Shown here: positions 21,957 through 30,823 of the stretch, piece after piece
Layout of the letters: the number at the start of each line of letters is the position of its first letter
Position numbering within the stretch: the stretch's first letter is position 1
Assembly (NCBI GenBank): GCA_021780615.1
Contig: JAJXYJ010000014.1
Span: forward strand, 1 to 34,056
From: a bacterium
Lineage (GTDB): Bacteria > Patescibacteriota > Minisyncoccia > UBA6257 > JAGOQP01
DNA: 34,056 bases
Direction: 5' to 3'
Program-made: the position numbers and the translations under genes
Notes under the pieces: generated by a model
Databases searched by the model: none
Told to the model about the DNA's origin: nothing
What the model saw: the letters and a program-made list of their open reading frames with translations, nothing else

Positions 21957-23837
21957 ATGGCAAAAATATTAGGTATTGACTTAGGGACAACAAATTCTGC
22001 AATGGCAATCATTGAAAACGGCGAACCAAAGGTTTTGGAAAACGCCGAAGGAAACCGCACAACGCCTTCCATTGTGGCAATGAGTAAGTCGGGAGAGCGG
22101 CTTGTGGGATTAGTGGCAAAGCGCCAAGGAGTCGTAAATCCGGCCAATACCATATTTTCTATTAAGCGCCTCATTGGGCGTAAGTTTGCAGATACTGAGG
22201 TGCAACACGATATTAAATGGTTTCCCTTTGCGATGCGTGAAGCCTCAGGGGGCGGCGTCGAAGTACAGATGGCTGATAAGTGGTACAAGCCGGAAGAGAT
22301 TTCTGCTATGGTGCTGGCAAAATTAAAAGCGGACGCCGAAGCAAAGACAGGGGAAAAAATAACCGAAGCGGTCATTACCGTGCCGGCATATTTTGATGAT
22401 TCACAACGTCAGGCAACTAAAAATGCCGGAGAAATTGCAGGTTTGACAGTCAAACGCATTATTAACGAACCTACCGCGGCGGCACTCGCGTATGGGCTTA
22501 ATAAAAAGAAAAATGAAAAGATTGTCGTTTACGATTTTGGTGGCGGTACGTTTGACGTGTCCGTGCTTGAAATTGGAGACGATGTCGTGGAGGTTAAATC
22601 AACCGGCGGAGACACGCACCTGGGAGGCGATGACATCGATAAAATCATCATGGACTGGCTGGTGGGGGAATATAAAAAAACAGAAGGAGTGGATTTGTCC
22701 AAAGACCCACTCGCGTTACAGCGTCTTAAAGAAGCGGCGGAAAAAGCAAAGCATGAACTTTCCACGGCATTGGAAACAGAAATCAACTTGCCCTACATCA
22801 GTTCCGATGCCGCCGGCCCCAAGCATTTTCTTATGAAAATGTCCCGTTCAAAATTGGAAGAATTGGTGCGCGAGTTGATTCAAAAATCAATTGTTATCGT
22901 AGAAAAGGTTGTCAAAGATGCAGGGTTGCAGGTGAGCGATATGAATGAAGTGGTTTTAGTGGGTGGACAGACTCGTATGCCGGCAATTCAGGATGCCGTT
23001 AAAAAGTTATTTGGCAAAGAACCGAATCGGACCATTAATCCTGACGAAGTGGTGGCTATCGGTGCCGCGGTGCAAGCGGGTATTTTCCAAGGCGATGTAA
23101 AAGATGTGTTGTTACTTGATGTGACACCGCTTTCATTGGGTATTGAAACAATGGGAGGAGTCTTTACGCCCATTATTGAAAAGAATGCCACTATCCCTAC
23201 TTCAAAATCACAAATATTTTCTACGGCCGCGGATAACCAGACATCGGTAGAAATACATATTCTTCAGGGAGAACGCTCTATGGCGGCAGATAATAAAACA
23301 TTAGGACGCTTTATCTTAGACGGTATTCCTCCCTCGCCTCGTGGCGTGCCGCAGGTGGAAGTGATGTTGGATATCAATGCGGACGGCATTTTAAATGTAT
23401 CGGCAAAAGATAAGGCAAGCGGCAAATCACAATCAGTGCGCATTGAAGCCTCCACGCAACTTTCCAAAGATGAAATTGAAAAATTGAAACACGAAGCGGA
23501 AGTGCATGCGCAGGAAGATAAGAAAAAGAAAGAGGTAGTGGAAGCAAAAAACCATGCTGAGCAAGTGGTGTATCTTGCAGAAAAAAATCTTAACGAATGG
23601 AAAGATAAAATTGACGCGGGTATTAAAGATGGTATTACTAAAAAAATAGAAGAGCTTAAAACGGCGCTTGCAGGCGACGATGTTGAAAAGATGACCCAGG
23701 GTGCGTCAGATCTTTCTGCAGAGCTTCAAAAGATTGGGCAGACGATGTATACTCAAAAAGAAGAGCAGCAGCCTCCTCAACAGGACGTTCCCCCTTCAGA
23801 CACTGGCACGCACGAGGGAACAACGGGTGGCAACTAA
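21957..23837 (+). CDS. dnaK: Chaperone DnaK (Hsp70)
   Basis: The 626-residue protein has the ATPase domain signatures [13 protein letters not shown] at the N-terminus, [17 protein letters not shown] and [14 protein letters not shown]. The substrate-binding domain begins [14 protein letters not shown]. The helical lid and an unstructured tail rich in Gln, Pro and Gly follow. It binds unfolded segments in an ATP cycle driven by DnaJ and GrpE. The start [14 protein letters not shown] is standard and no Shine-Dalgarno precedes it. The tail lacks a clear EEVD-like end. Confidence 0.98.
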   Translation: MAKILGIDLGTTNSAMAIIENGEPKVLENAEGNRTTPSIVAMSKSGERLVGLVAKRQGVVNPANTIFSIKRLIGRKFADTEVQHDIKWFPFAMREASGGGVEVQMADKWYKPEEISAMVLAKLKADAEAKTGEKITEAVITVPAYFDDSQRQATKNAGEIAGLTVKRIINEPTAAALAYGLNKKKNEKIVVYDFGGGTFDVSVLEIGDDVVEVKSTGGDTHLGGDDIDKIIMDWLVGEYKKTEGVDLSKDPLALQRLKEAAEKAKHELSTALETEINLPYISSDAAGPKHFLMKMSRSKLEELVRELIQKSIVIVEKVVKDAGLQVSDMNEVVLVGGQTRMPAIQDAVKKLFGKEPNRTINPDEVVAIGAAVQAGIFQGDVKDVLLLDVTPLSLGIETMGGVFTPIIEKNATIPTSKSQIFSTAADNQTSVEIHILQGERSMAADNKTLGRFILDGIPPSPRGVPQVEVMLDINADGILNVSAKDKASGKSQSVRIEASTQLSKDEIEKLKHEAEVHAQEDKKKKEVVEAKNHAEQVVYLAEKNLNEWKDKIDAGIKDGITKKIEELKTALAGDDVEKMTQGASDLSAELQKIGQTMYTQKEEQQPPQQDVPPSDTGTHEGTTGGN

Positions 23838-23858
23838 TACATCCGCTCTTCGTACGAT

Positions 23859-24890
23859 ATGTTTGAAACGCAACTTGAAGGGTCAATGGAGCCATCTCCT
23901 CTTACCAAAAAGATTCTTTCTTCGTGGAAAGCAGTTACACTTGCTCTCATAACCATTGCCGCCGCCGGTGCATTGGGATTTGTGCTTCACTACTATTTTT
24001 ATAGTGGCAGTGAATCATTAGGAGGATATGCCGCACTCTTTGTTATATCGGCGATTATATTTTTTTCGTTTTTGTTTTTTTTGGCAATTGCGATTAATAA
24101 CAAGTGGGCGTTGGGGGCGAGTGCGTTGGCGGTGAGTATTGCGGCGGTGTATCCGTTTTATGTACAGGTGGGTATGTCCATTGCTATTGCCGGAGGAGTT
24201 TTTTTTCTATTCATTCTATTGGCCGTATTGGAGGGAAATCGTGAGGTTAAAAAATCACTTTCTATTCGCTTTATTAAAATATTGAGCCTGGTTACCAGTC
24301 GTGCGCTCTTGGGATTTGCTATTCTTTTGGCGGTAGTCTTTTTTAACGTATCTATGACTAAACCGCTTGATGGCAACAATCTGCTCTTTCCTCGATCACT
24401 ATTTGACGCCGCTTCACCTCTTTTTTCAAAGGTTGCGAGTCCACTTTTTGGTGGCACAGTTGATTTGTCTATGACCTTGGAACAGGTGGCTGGTCAGCAG
24501 GTTGATAGCGCTGTTGCTAATAGCGGCAATCGTCTCTTGGAACGGAGTATGACTCCTCAATTACGTCAGGAGTTTATTGATAAAGCGGTGGCGCAACTAC
24601 AAACCTCATTCCAATCATTTATGGGAGTACCCATTCAAGCAAACGAAGTACTTGCTACCGCTGTGTATGATGGACTCCTACATAAGTTTAATACGCTCGA
24701 CGAACCAACAAGAAGTAGTGTCTCAATGTTTCTTTCGGTTATTTTTGTATTAGCAGTGGGAGCGCTTTCATTTATCATTCGCCTCGTTCTTATTCCCATT
24801 GCATTTCTTTTTTATGAACTGTTTCTCTTTACAAAGTTTTTCACCGTTTCGTTTAAAAACGAGAGTAAGGAGGTAATTACCCTTACATAA
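23859..24890 (+). CDS. Multi-pass membrane protein between dnaK and dnaJ
   Basis: The 343-residue protein has about four hydrophobic segments in its first half ([78 protein letters not shown]). A soluble region of about 120 residues with two helical parts ([31 protein letters not shown]) comes next. A C-terminal pair of hydrophobic stretches ([33 protein letters not shown]) ends it. I recognise no family. It is 21 bp from dnaK and 10 bp from dnaJ, so it is cotranscribed with the chaperones. A role in membrane protein quality control is only a guess from context. Confidence 0.8.
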   Translation: MFETQLEGSMEPSPLTKKILSSWKAVTLALITIAAAGALGFVLHYYFYSGSESLGGYAALFVISAIIFFSFLFFLAIAINNKWALGASALAVSIAAVYPFYVQVGMSIAIAGGVFFLFILLAVLEGNREVKKSLSIRFIKILSLVTSRALLGFAILLAVVFFNVSMTKPLDGNNLLFPRSLFDAASPLFSKVASPLFGGTVDLSMTLEQVAGQQVDSAVANSGNRLLERSMTPQLRQEFIDKAVAQLQTSFQSFMGVPIQANEVLATAVYDGLLHKFNTLDEPTRSSVSMFLSVIFVLAVGALSFIIRLVLIPIAFLFYELFLFTKFFTVSFKNESKEVITLT

Positions 24891-24900
24891 CCATATTGCC

Positions 24901-26043
24901 ATGAAAGATTACTACGACATATTAGGCGTGCCGCGCACCGCTTCTGACGACGATATTAAAAAGGCATTCCGCAAATTAGCGCATCAGTATCACCCCGACA
25001 AAAACGGCGGAGACGATAAAAAATTTAAAGAAATCAACGAAGCCTATCAAGCGCTTTCAAATAAAGAAAAGCGTGCGCAGTATGATCGATTTGGAAAAAC
25101 CTTTGATCAACAAGGAGGTTTTGGCGGTGCCCAAGGAGGTCCGTTTGGTGCCGGCGCAGGCGGTGGAAATCCCTTCGGATTTGATTTTAACGGCTTTAGC
25201 CAAGGACAAGGTGCCGACTTTGGTGATTTGGATGATATTCTAGGGGCATTTTTTGGTGGCGGGCGGGGGGCAACGCAAGCAAGCACCAAGCGTGGCAGTG
25301 ATGTACAGGTAGTATTGGAAATACCTCTTAAAGAAGTATATACCGGCACCACAAAAAATATTTCTTTTGAATCACTAATATCCTGTGATACTTGTAAAGG
25401 TATTGGCTATGACAAAGCGGCAGGAGTCAAAAAATGCGATGTCTGTAAGGGATCGGGAAAAATAAAAGAACAACATGCATCATTTTTCGGCACGTTTACG
25501 CAGACTCGCGAGTGTAGTACGTGCTTAGGTACTGGAGAAATTCCCAAAAAACCATGCGCCACATGTCATGGTACGGGGCGAGTAAAGGGTCAGCGTCATG
25601 CGTCAGTACACATTAAAGAAGGTGTTCGTGACGGGCAGGTTATTAAGCTGCAGGCTGAAGGCGAAGCGGGGCTCCGAGGTCATGAAGCGGGGGATTTGTA
25701 TGTGCGCATTAAAATTCCTTTACATCCCCATTTTCGTGTTGAGGGGGATAATCTTATTACCACTAAGAAAGTATCATTTGCCGACATTTTGCGCGGCGAG
25801 GCGTTACGCCTTGAGCATATCAGTGGGAGAAGTATTAGTTTTGATATCCCACCGCATTTTAATGTACGGGGATCGGTGGTTATAAAAGGTGAGGGAATGC
25901 CGCACAGCGGGTTTTCTTTGGGATCTCATAAGAAAGGAGATTTAATTATAGAGCTTGAACTGCAGACACCTAAAAAGATGAACGAGAAGGCAAAAAAACT
26001 CGCTCGCGAACTTGCTGATGAGTTGGAAAAAGACGAAAAATAA
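24901..26043 (+). CDS. dnaJ: Chaperone DnaJ
   Basis: The 380-residue protein has the J-domain with HPD at residues 31-33, then a Gly/Phe-rich linker (residues about 70-125). Next is the zinc region with four CxxCxGxG-type repeats from about residue 162 ([32 protein letters not shown]). The two C-terminal substrate-binding domains follow. All type I DnaJ features are present. It stimulates DnaK ATPase and delivers substrates. No Shine-Dalgarno is visible. Confidence 0.98.
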   Translation: MKDYYDILGVPRTASDDDIKKAFRKLAHQYHPDKNGGDDKKFKEINEAYQALSNKEKRAQYDRFGKTFDQQGGFGGAQGGPFGAGAGGGNPFGFDFNGFSQGQGADFGDLDDILGAFFGGGRGATQASTKRGSDVQVVLEIPLKEVYTGTTKNISFESLISCDTCKGIGYDKAAGVKKCDVCKGSGKIKEQHASFFGTFTQTRECSTCLGTGEIPKKPCATCHGTGRVKGQRHASVHIKEGVRDGQVIKLQAEGEAGLRGHEAGDLYVRIKIPLHPHFRVEGDNLITTKKVSFADILRGEALRLEHISGRSISFDIPPHFNVRGSVVIKGEGMPHSGFSLGSHKKGDLIIELELQTPKKMNEKAKKLARELADELEKDEK

Positions 26044-26058
26044 AAAATAAAGAATTTT

Positions 26059-26083
26059 AAAAAGCACCATACGGGTGCTTTTT
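26059..26083 (+). terminator. Terminator of the grpE-dnaJ cluster
   Basis: AAAAAGCACC (26059-26068) pairs with GGTGCTTTTT (26074-26083), 15 bp past the dnaJ stop codon. Confidence 0.9.
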
Positions 26084-26119
26084 AAATGTACTCAGTTTGC
26101 ATAAAATCTTGTATAGCAA

Positions 26120-26148
26120 TTGATTCTTCTTATAAAATATGGTATACC
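26120..26148 (+). promoter_or_regulatory. Promoter of the acidic orphan
   Basis: TTGATT (26120-26125) and TATACC (26143-26148) are spaced by 17 bp. Confidence 0.6.
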
Positions 26149-26194
26149 GTGCTCTTAAATAACAGAACACTAAATAACTAAAAAGGAGGTCTCT

Positions 26195-26698
26195 GTGGAG
26201 ACATTAGTAAAAGATGTGGAGTTCAATGTAACATCCACAAGCCTGTTCAATAGAATTAGTCCCAATGCTATTTTTGCGGTAAGCACGCACGATCACGAAG
26301 TATTCCTTTCGATTTTTTTCTGGGACGATAAGGGAATGCACGAAATTTTTGGACCCGCGCCCTTTGATGAATTTCAAGTAGAGGAACTTGAAAACAGTGA
26401 AGATGCTTCGCTGATTATCGAGGATGTAAAAAATGCTCCTCGGTTGGAAGTAGCATTAACACTTATAGTAAACGATGGAGATGATCATGTTTTTACCATG
26501 ACTCATGATCCATTTTTTCTTAACGATATTATTGTACCAAGGACGGAATCTCTTGAAGAGATAAGTGCTGAGGTTGATGAGGAGGCAAGAGAAATATTTG
26601 AGTCCGAAGAGTTTGAAGAGGAGCGTGCTAAAGCTCAGGAGATTCTAGAGGCTCGAGATATGAATAGCAATGAGGACGAGGAAAAAGAAGGTGATTAG
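26195..26698 (+). CDS. Orphan acidic protein
   Basis: The start is GTG, supported by AAAAGGAGGTCTCT in front of it. The 167-residue product is soluble. Its first two thirds look beta-rich (IFAVSTHDHEVFLSIFFWDD; LEVALTLIVNDGDDHVFTMT). Its last third is very acidic and helical (EISAEVDEEAREIFESEEFE, then EEERAKAQEIL). No family is recognised. It is a single-gene unit with its own promoter and terminator, like the other orphans with strong ribosome binding sites. Confidence 0.78.
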   Translation: METLVKDVEFNVTSTSLFNRISPNAIFAVSTHDHEVFLSIFFWDDKGMHEIFGPAPFDEFQVEELENSEDASLIIEDVKNAPRLEVALTLIVNDGDDHVFTMTHDPFFLNDIIVPRTESLEEISAEVDEEAREIFESEEFEEERAKAQEILEARDMNSNEDEEKEGD

Positions 26699-26739
26699 AT
26701 GTGTTAAAAACATCTCAATATACTAAAATATTATTTTAT

Positions 26740-26767
26740 AGACCCGCACTGAGCGGGTCTTTATTTT
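26740..26767 (+). terminator. Intrinsic terminator
   Basis: AGACCCGC (26740-26747) pairs with GCGGGTCT (26753-26760), followed by TTATTTT. Confidence 0.9.
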
Positions 26768-26871
26768 AAATAATTTTATGTTGCAGTTAACATAAAAAGA
26801 TCACAGGGCAAAGTAATTTTAACGAAGGAGAGATGAAGGAGTGCTGTGCATCACGAAGCCTTGGCGAAGTA

Positions 26872-27056
26872 GTGCGCCCGGAAGGGGGAGGACTTGGTTT
26901 CGCCTCTCATTTCGCCGTCGCTCAATTCGGGCTAACCACCGACTCGCTATGCTCACCGCTGTTCGCATATGCTCCGTCGTTCAAGTCCTTCACGAACGCA
27001 AAGCAGTTTGCGTTCTCGGGCTAAAAAATAAACACCCTTTTGGGGTGTTTATTTTT
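26872..27056 (-). repeat. tRNA-Lys 3'-end flanked unit 2 (185 bp)
   Basis: GTGCGCCCGGAAGG, the antisense of the tRNA-Lys 3' end, begins at 26872 and again at 27057. Inside are an inverted copy of the tRNA T-arm (GTTCAAGTCCTTC, 26979-26991) and a perfect hairpin with a GCAG loop (26994-27015). A terminator with a 14-bp stem lies at 27024-27056. A variable part holds CGCCGTCGC and GCATATGCT. The hairpin CAAAGCAGTTTG is the same as in the tRNA-Glu unit. Confidence 0.78.
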
Positions 27057-27248
27057 GTGCGCCCGGAAGGAAAAGAGCTTGCCCTCGCCTCTCGTCGCAC
27101 CGTCGTGCTCCTCGGGCTGGGCACCGCCTCACGGTGCACTCTGCTGAGTGCGCAACGTTCCGGCGTTCAAGTCCTTCACGCGAACAAATAGTTGTTCGCT
27201 CGGAGCGCCTATATCAAAACAACTCCCGCAAGGGGAGTGTTTTGCTAT
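27057..27248 (-). repeat. tRNA-Lys 3'-end flanked unit 1 (192 bp)
   Basis: The unit lies between GTGCGCCCGGAAGG at 27057 and the same sequence at 27249 inside the tRNA gene. It has the inverted T-arm copy GTTCAAGTCCTTC at 27165-27177, a hairpin GCGAACAA-ATAG-TTGTTCGC at 27180-27199 and a terminator-like stem at 27215-27244. Order and length match unit 2 and the tRNA-Glu unit. The variable middle differs. Confidence 0.78.
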
Positions 27249-27249
27249 G

Positions 27250-27322
27250 TGCGCCCGGAAGGACTTGAACCTTCGACCATCTCCTTAAAAGGGAGCTGCT
27301 CTACCAACTGAGCTACGGGCGC
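27250..27322 (-). tRNA. tRNA-Lys (anticodon TTT)
   Basis: On the minus strand the acceptor is GCGCCCG/CGGGCGC. The D-arm is GCTC…GAGC. The anticodon arm GCTCC/GGAGA has the loop CTTTTAA, giving anticodon TTT. The T-arm is GAAGG-TTCAAGT-CCTTC and the discriminator is A. CCA is not encoded. Confidence 0.96.
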
Positions 27323-27429
27323 ATATATTTCTTATGGAAACAACAGTTGAAAATATAGACCAAAAAGCAAGGAGCGTCAACTTTCAGCTTTTAACTTTTT
27401 ATCATATCGTTTATACTAATATATATTAT

Positions 27430-27864
27430 ATGTATAAAGCAATCGTTCATTTTTTTGACAAACTCGAAGATCAGGTTCGTTACCACCTCAGCCACCGGCC
27501 CATGGTGTACGCCTGGATCGGCGGCATCGCCATTGTGCTTTTTTGGCGGGGTATATGGGATTTGGCGGACATGTACGGCATGACCCCCTGGACGTCGGTT
27601 ATCGTGTCCATTGTTATCATGATGGCAACCGGCACGTTCGTGTCATTCTTCATTGGAGAACGATTGCTCATGTCCGGGCTCAAAGAAGAAAAGCGCCTGG
27701 ATCAGCGCACCGAAGAGGATTTGGAAAAAGAAGAGGCGCACACGCAGCGTATTTTTGAAGAAATCGAAGAGATGCGCAAGATGATATACGAAATACACGA
27801 AGAACTGCATCAGCATCCCAAAAAAAGACATTTGGCAAAAGCGTCAAAAAAAGAGAAGAAATAA
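27430..27864 (+). CDS. Small membrane protein with charged C-terminal helix
   Basis: The start MYKAIVHFFDKLEDQVRYHL is chosen because the upstream in-frame extension consists of intergenic-repeat-like text. The 144-residue product has two hydrophobic segments (VYAWIGGIAIVLFWRGIWDLA, VIVSIVIMMATGTFVSFFIG). A long charged helix follows (EEKRLDQRTEEDLEKEEAHT, EEIEEMRKMIYEIHEELH), then a basic tail. Such proteins resemble low-affinity potassium-channel or DUF-type small membrane proteins, but no family is recognised. A TATATT lies close before the ATG. It ends in its own terminator hairpin. Confidence 0.75.
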   Translation: MYKAIVHFFDKLEDQVRYHLSHRPMVYAWIGGIAIVLFWRGIWDLADMYGMTPWTSVIVSIVIMMATGTFVSFFIGERLLMSGLKEEKRLDQRTEEDLEKEEAHTQRIFEEIEEMRKMIYEIHEELHQHPKKRHLAKASKKEKK

Positions 27865-27877
27865 TTCTTCTCTTTTT
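27848..27877 (+). terminator. Terminator overlapping the end of the membrane protein gene
   Basis: AAAAAGAGAAGAA (27848-27860) pairs perfectly with TTCTTCTCTTTTT (27865-27877). The stop codon lies in the loop. Confidence 0.85.
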
Positions 27878-27882
27878 GTCAG

Positions 27883-27925
27883 GCACAGGATTTACGAAAT
27901 CCCCGGGATTTCGTAAATCCTGTGC
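27883..27925. repeat. 43-bp near-perfect palindrome
   Basis: Two 21-base arms (from GCACAGGATTTACG) are separated by one base between the convergent membrane protein and P-ATPase genes. No T-run follows on the minus strand side, so it is not a typical terminator. It ends 4 bp before the ATPase stop. Confidence 0.85.
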
Positions 27926-27929
27926 AGTT

Positions 27930-29792
27930 TTATTTCAGCCTATCAAACGGCAGATGCTTTTTAAACAGCTTCGCCGAATTGATGAGGGGAATAAAGTCGG
28001 TAAAAAAGTTATACGCCGCCGCACCGGCAGGGGAAAGCACGCCGCCGAATACCAACGCCAGTCCCACGGCATTTACTATGCCCCACACCCAAAAATTTTC
28101 TTTCGCAACACGGGCCACAAACCGCGACAAGCGCATGGTTTCGGGTATCTTGGCAAAATTATCTTTCATGAGCACGACGTCAGCCGATTCTATGGCGGCA
28201 TCCGATCCGATGGCGCCCATGGCAATGCCAATGTCGGCCAGTGATAGCGCTGCGGCATCGTTGACCCCATCGCCGATCATCATGACTTTATAATTGGGGC
28301 TCAAATATTTTTTAATTGTTTCAACTTTATTTTCAGGCAAAAGATTTGCGTGGTATTCATCGATGCCGGTGGCGGCAGCAATGCGTTGTGCGGTGGCTTC
28401 GTTATCGCCAGTCAGCATGATGCATTTTTCCACGCCCAATAATTTGAGCTGCGCAAGATCTTCTTTGATGCGTGGCTTTAAGGCGTCGGCGAGCGAAAAA
28501 ATACCCTGCAAGGCGCCATCGTAGGCAACCAGCGTGGTGTTCATATCCGCATTCTTTTCTTCTTGGATCTTTTGTTCTTGTGCTGCGGTTACCGCAATGC
28601 CGTGTTCTTTGAGAAATGACATTTTGCCGATGTATATGATCTGCCCCTTATCTGTGGCGGTGCCTCCCTCGCCACTTACTTCATCAAAATGTTCCGGTTC
28701 CGCGGCGGGTATCTGTTTTTCGTGGGCGTAAGTAATGATTGCCTTTGCCGAGGGGTGGCTGGAAAGAAAGCATGCCATAGCAGCATGAAAAATCAAAGTC
28801 TTTTCATCCGTGTCAAAGGGAATGACGCGTTCCACGTGCAATTTGCCTTTGGTGAGTGTGCCAGTTTTATCGGCAATTACGATTTTTACTCGTCGCAGGC
28901 CGTCCAAGTAATTTCCGCCTTTGATAATCACACCCTGTTGGGCGGCATGACCGATGGCGGCGGTGTAGGCAAGGGGAATGGCAACAGCGATATCATCCGC
29001 GCATACGACCAACAGCACTGCCAGCACTAACGCAACATTATGCATGAACACATACAAAAGAACCGAGCCTACCAGCATGATGACGATGTACCACAAAGAA
29101 AACGCATCGGCAATGAACGCAATGGGCGCTTTGCTTTCTTGGGATTGTTCCACCAGCGTGATGATTTTTTCCAACGTTGTATCTTTACCTGTTTTTTCGG
29201 TGCGGATGGTCAGATTGCCCGACACTACCACCACGGAGCTGAATACATGATCTCCTTTTTTGTGCTCAAGGGGAATCGATTCGCCGCTCAGTGATGATTG
29301 ATCCACCGTTGCTTCGCCATCGATAATGACGCCATCAACCGGAATGCGCTCGCCCAATTCGACAATGACGATGTCGCCCGGGTGTACGTTGGCAAGAGGT
29401 GTTTCAACAATGGCATCTCCCTTTTTCACTTTCACTTTAGTTGGCTTCAGTTTGAGTAAGCTTTTAATGACATGCCGAGCGCGATTATCAGTATACACGG
29501 AAAAGACGCGGGCGGAGGTCAGCATGAGGTTAATAAAAAGCGCCGATGCCCATTCGCCGGCCAAGAATGAAAAGATAAGCGCGACGCTGGCAAGCAGGTC
29601 CACTGATACCCGTTTGCTTTTAATGGATCGCACGGTGCTTGAAAGCAGGGGAATGAACGCAATAGCCGAAAGGACAATTTCGATTGGAATATCAATGGAC
29701 GGAGCAATGATATGCGTATAATGGGCAATAAGTCCCAGTACGATGAGTACGATTAAAGCTTTATCGGTTCGCGCAAGGAGTGTATCAAACAT
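27930..29792 (-). CDS. P1B-type heavy-metal ATPase with altered CPC motif
   Basis: The 620-residue protein starts at MFDTLLARTDKAL; an upstream frame adds a low-confidence piece. It has membrane segments at the N-terminus, the actuator motif SGES, the phosphorylation site D308-KTGTLTKG, the HP motif (SSHPSAKAI) typical of P1B, and the hinge GDGVNDAAAL. The membrane metal site, usually CPC or CPH, reads C264-A-D-D. No N-terminal HMA metal-binding domain is present. It is a cation exporter or importer of unknown metal. It is followed on the strand by no close partner. Confidence 0.9.
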   Translation of the reverse strand: MFDTLLARTDKALIVLIVLGLIAHYTHIIAPSIDIPIEIVLSAIAFIPLLSSTVRSIKSKRVSVDLLASVALIFSFLAGEWASALFINLMLTSARVFSVYTDNRARHVIKSLLKLKPTKVKVKKGDAIVETPLANVHPGDIVIVELGERIPVDGVIIDGEATVDQSSLSGESIPLEHKKGDHVFSSVVVVSGNLTIRTEKTGKDTTLEKIITLVEQSQESKAPIAFIADAFSLWYIVIMLVGSVLLYVFMHNVALVLAVLLVVCADDIAVAIPLAYTAAIGHAAQQGVIIKGGNYLDGLRRVKIVIADKTGTLTKGKLHVERVIPFDTDEKTLIFHAAMACFLSSHPSAKAIITYAHEKQIPAAEPEHFDEVSGEGGTATDKGQIIYIGKMSFLKEHGIAVTAAQEQKIQEEKNADMNTTLVAYDGALQGIFSLADALKPRIKEDLAQLKLLGVEKCIMLTGDNEATAQRIAAATGIDEYHANLLPENKVETIKKYLSPNYKVMMIGDGVNDAAALSLADIGIAMGAIGSDAAIESADVVLMKDNFAKIPETMRLSRFVARVAKENFWVWGIVNAVGLALVFGGVLSPAGAAAYNFFTDFIPLINSAKLFKKHLPFDRLK

Positions 29793-29837
29793 AATAATAG
29801 GTAATACCTGCAAGTATATCGTATTGTGCGGATATAG

Positions 29838-29869
29838 AAAAACCCCAACGTACATACATCGGGGTTTTT
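29838..29869 (-). terminator. Terminator of the DeoD gene
   Basis: AAAAACCCC (29838-29846) pairs with GGGGTTTTT (29861-29869). On the minus strand it lies 9 bp past the deoD stop codon. Confidence 0.85.
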
Positions 29870-29878
29870 GTGTGTGTG

Positions 29879-30574
29879 TTATAATTCCAGCGCTATGGAC
29901 ACCATATCGCTAAAGCCTTTTTCGCGTTCATCGGGGGAAAGTTCTTCACCGGTGATGACGTTATCGCTAATAGTAAGAAGAGTGAGCGCTTCGACATTTT
30001 TTTGGGCGGCAAGCGTGTATAATTCAGCCGTTTCCATTTCAACTGTTAAAACGCCATATGCCGCGAATGTTTTCCAGGCATCTGATCCATAGAATTTATC
30101 GGCAGCATAGTTATTGCCCACTCTCACCGGTATATTTTTTCTTTTGGCAATGTTATATGCCTTGAATAGCAATTCCCAATCAGCCATGGGAGCGAATGTG
30201 GTTCCAATGGGGAATCGTTCCAGATTCATACCAGATGCTGAACATGATCCCATCGCTAATATCACGCTTTTACATGGTATTCCATGCTGCAATGCGCCAG
30301 CGCTCCCAATGCGGATAATTCTTTGTGCGTCGTAGTCATCTATGAGTTCGCTTACATACAAACTCGTAGATGGCATGCCGATGCCCGTGCCCTGCACCGA
30401 AATCCTTTTTCCTTGTATGGTTATGCCGGTATAGCCGAGCATGCCGCGGACTGTGTTATAACACAGAGTATGGTGCAAAAAAGTCTCTGCAACCCATCGT
30501 GCTCGCAGAGGATCGCCCGATATAAAGACTGTTTCAGCGATATCTCCTTTTACCGCATGTATGTGAGTGCTCAT
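29879..30574 (-). CDS. deoD: DeoD-type purine nucleoside phosphorylase
   Basis: The start MSTHIHAVKGDIAETVFISG is chosen with AAAGGA before it. A TTG six bases further upstream is rejected. The 231-residue protein has GDPLRARWVAE (phosphate and ribose contacts), GMPSTSLYVSELI, IRIGSAGAL, and VEMETAELYTLA with the EME of the nucleoside site. SDNVITGEELS with the conserved Asp follows. It cleaves purine nucleosides by phosphorolysis. It is one of few enzymes here with a recognisable Shine-Dalgarno. Confidence 0.95.
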   Translation of the reverse strand: MSTHIHAVKGDIAETVFISGDPLRARWVAETFLHHTLCYNTVRGMLGYTGITIQGKRISVQGTGIGMPSTSLYVSELIDDYDAQRIIRIGSAGALQHGIPCKSVILAMGSCSASGMNLERFPIGTTFAPMADWELLFKAYNIAKRKNIPVRVGNNYAADKFYGSDAWKTFAAYGVLTVEMETAELYTLAAQKNVEALTLLTISDNVITGEELSPDEREKGFSDMVSIALEL

Positions 30575-30823
30575 GGACAAGTCCTTTCTATATGGTTTTG
30601 AAATTATGTGTATTGTTCTGCCTTGACACTACGGCATTATTGAGCCATTTGTCAATTGCCTTTGGGTAGTTGATTATCAATTGGTGGTTGAAATTTTATT
30701 TCGGTTCATATACACTACCCCTGTCTTTTAAAGCAAGAGACAGGTTGAAGCGTTATACCTTTCAACTTTGAACTTTGTCATTTATATATTCCGCAGTAGC
30801 TCAATGGTAGAGCGGCGCCCTGT

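Noticed and set aside
26833-27191. Two + strand reading frames across the tRNA-Lys units
   Set aside because: They run through tRNA copies, hairpins and a terminator, have biased translation and no ribosome binding site. They are artefacts of GC-rich units.
27943-29721. Several + strand frames antisense to the P-type ATPase
   Set aside because: They are shadows of the minus-strand gene, without ribosome binding sites or recognisable domains.
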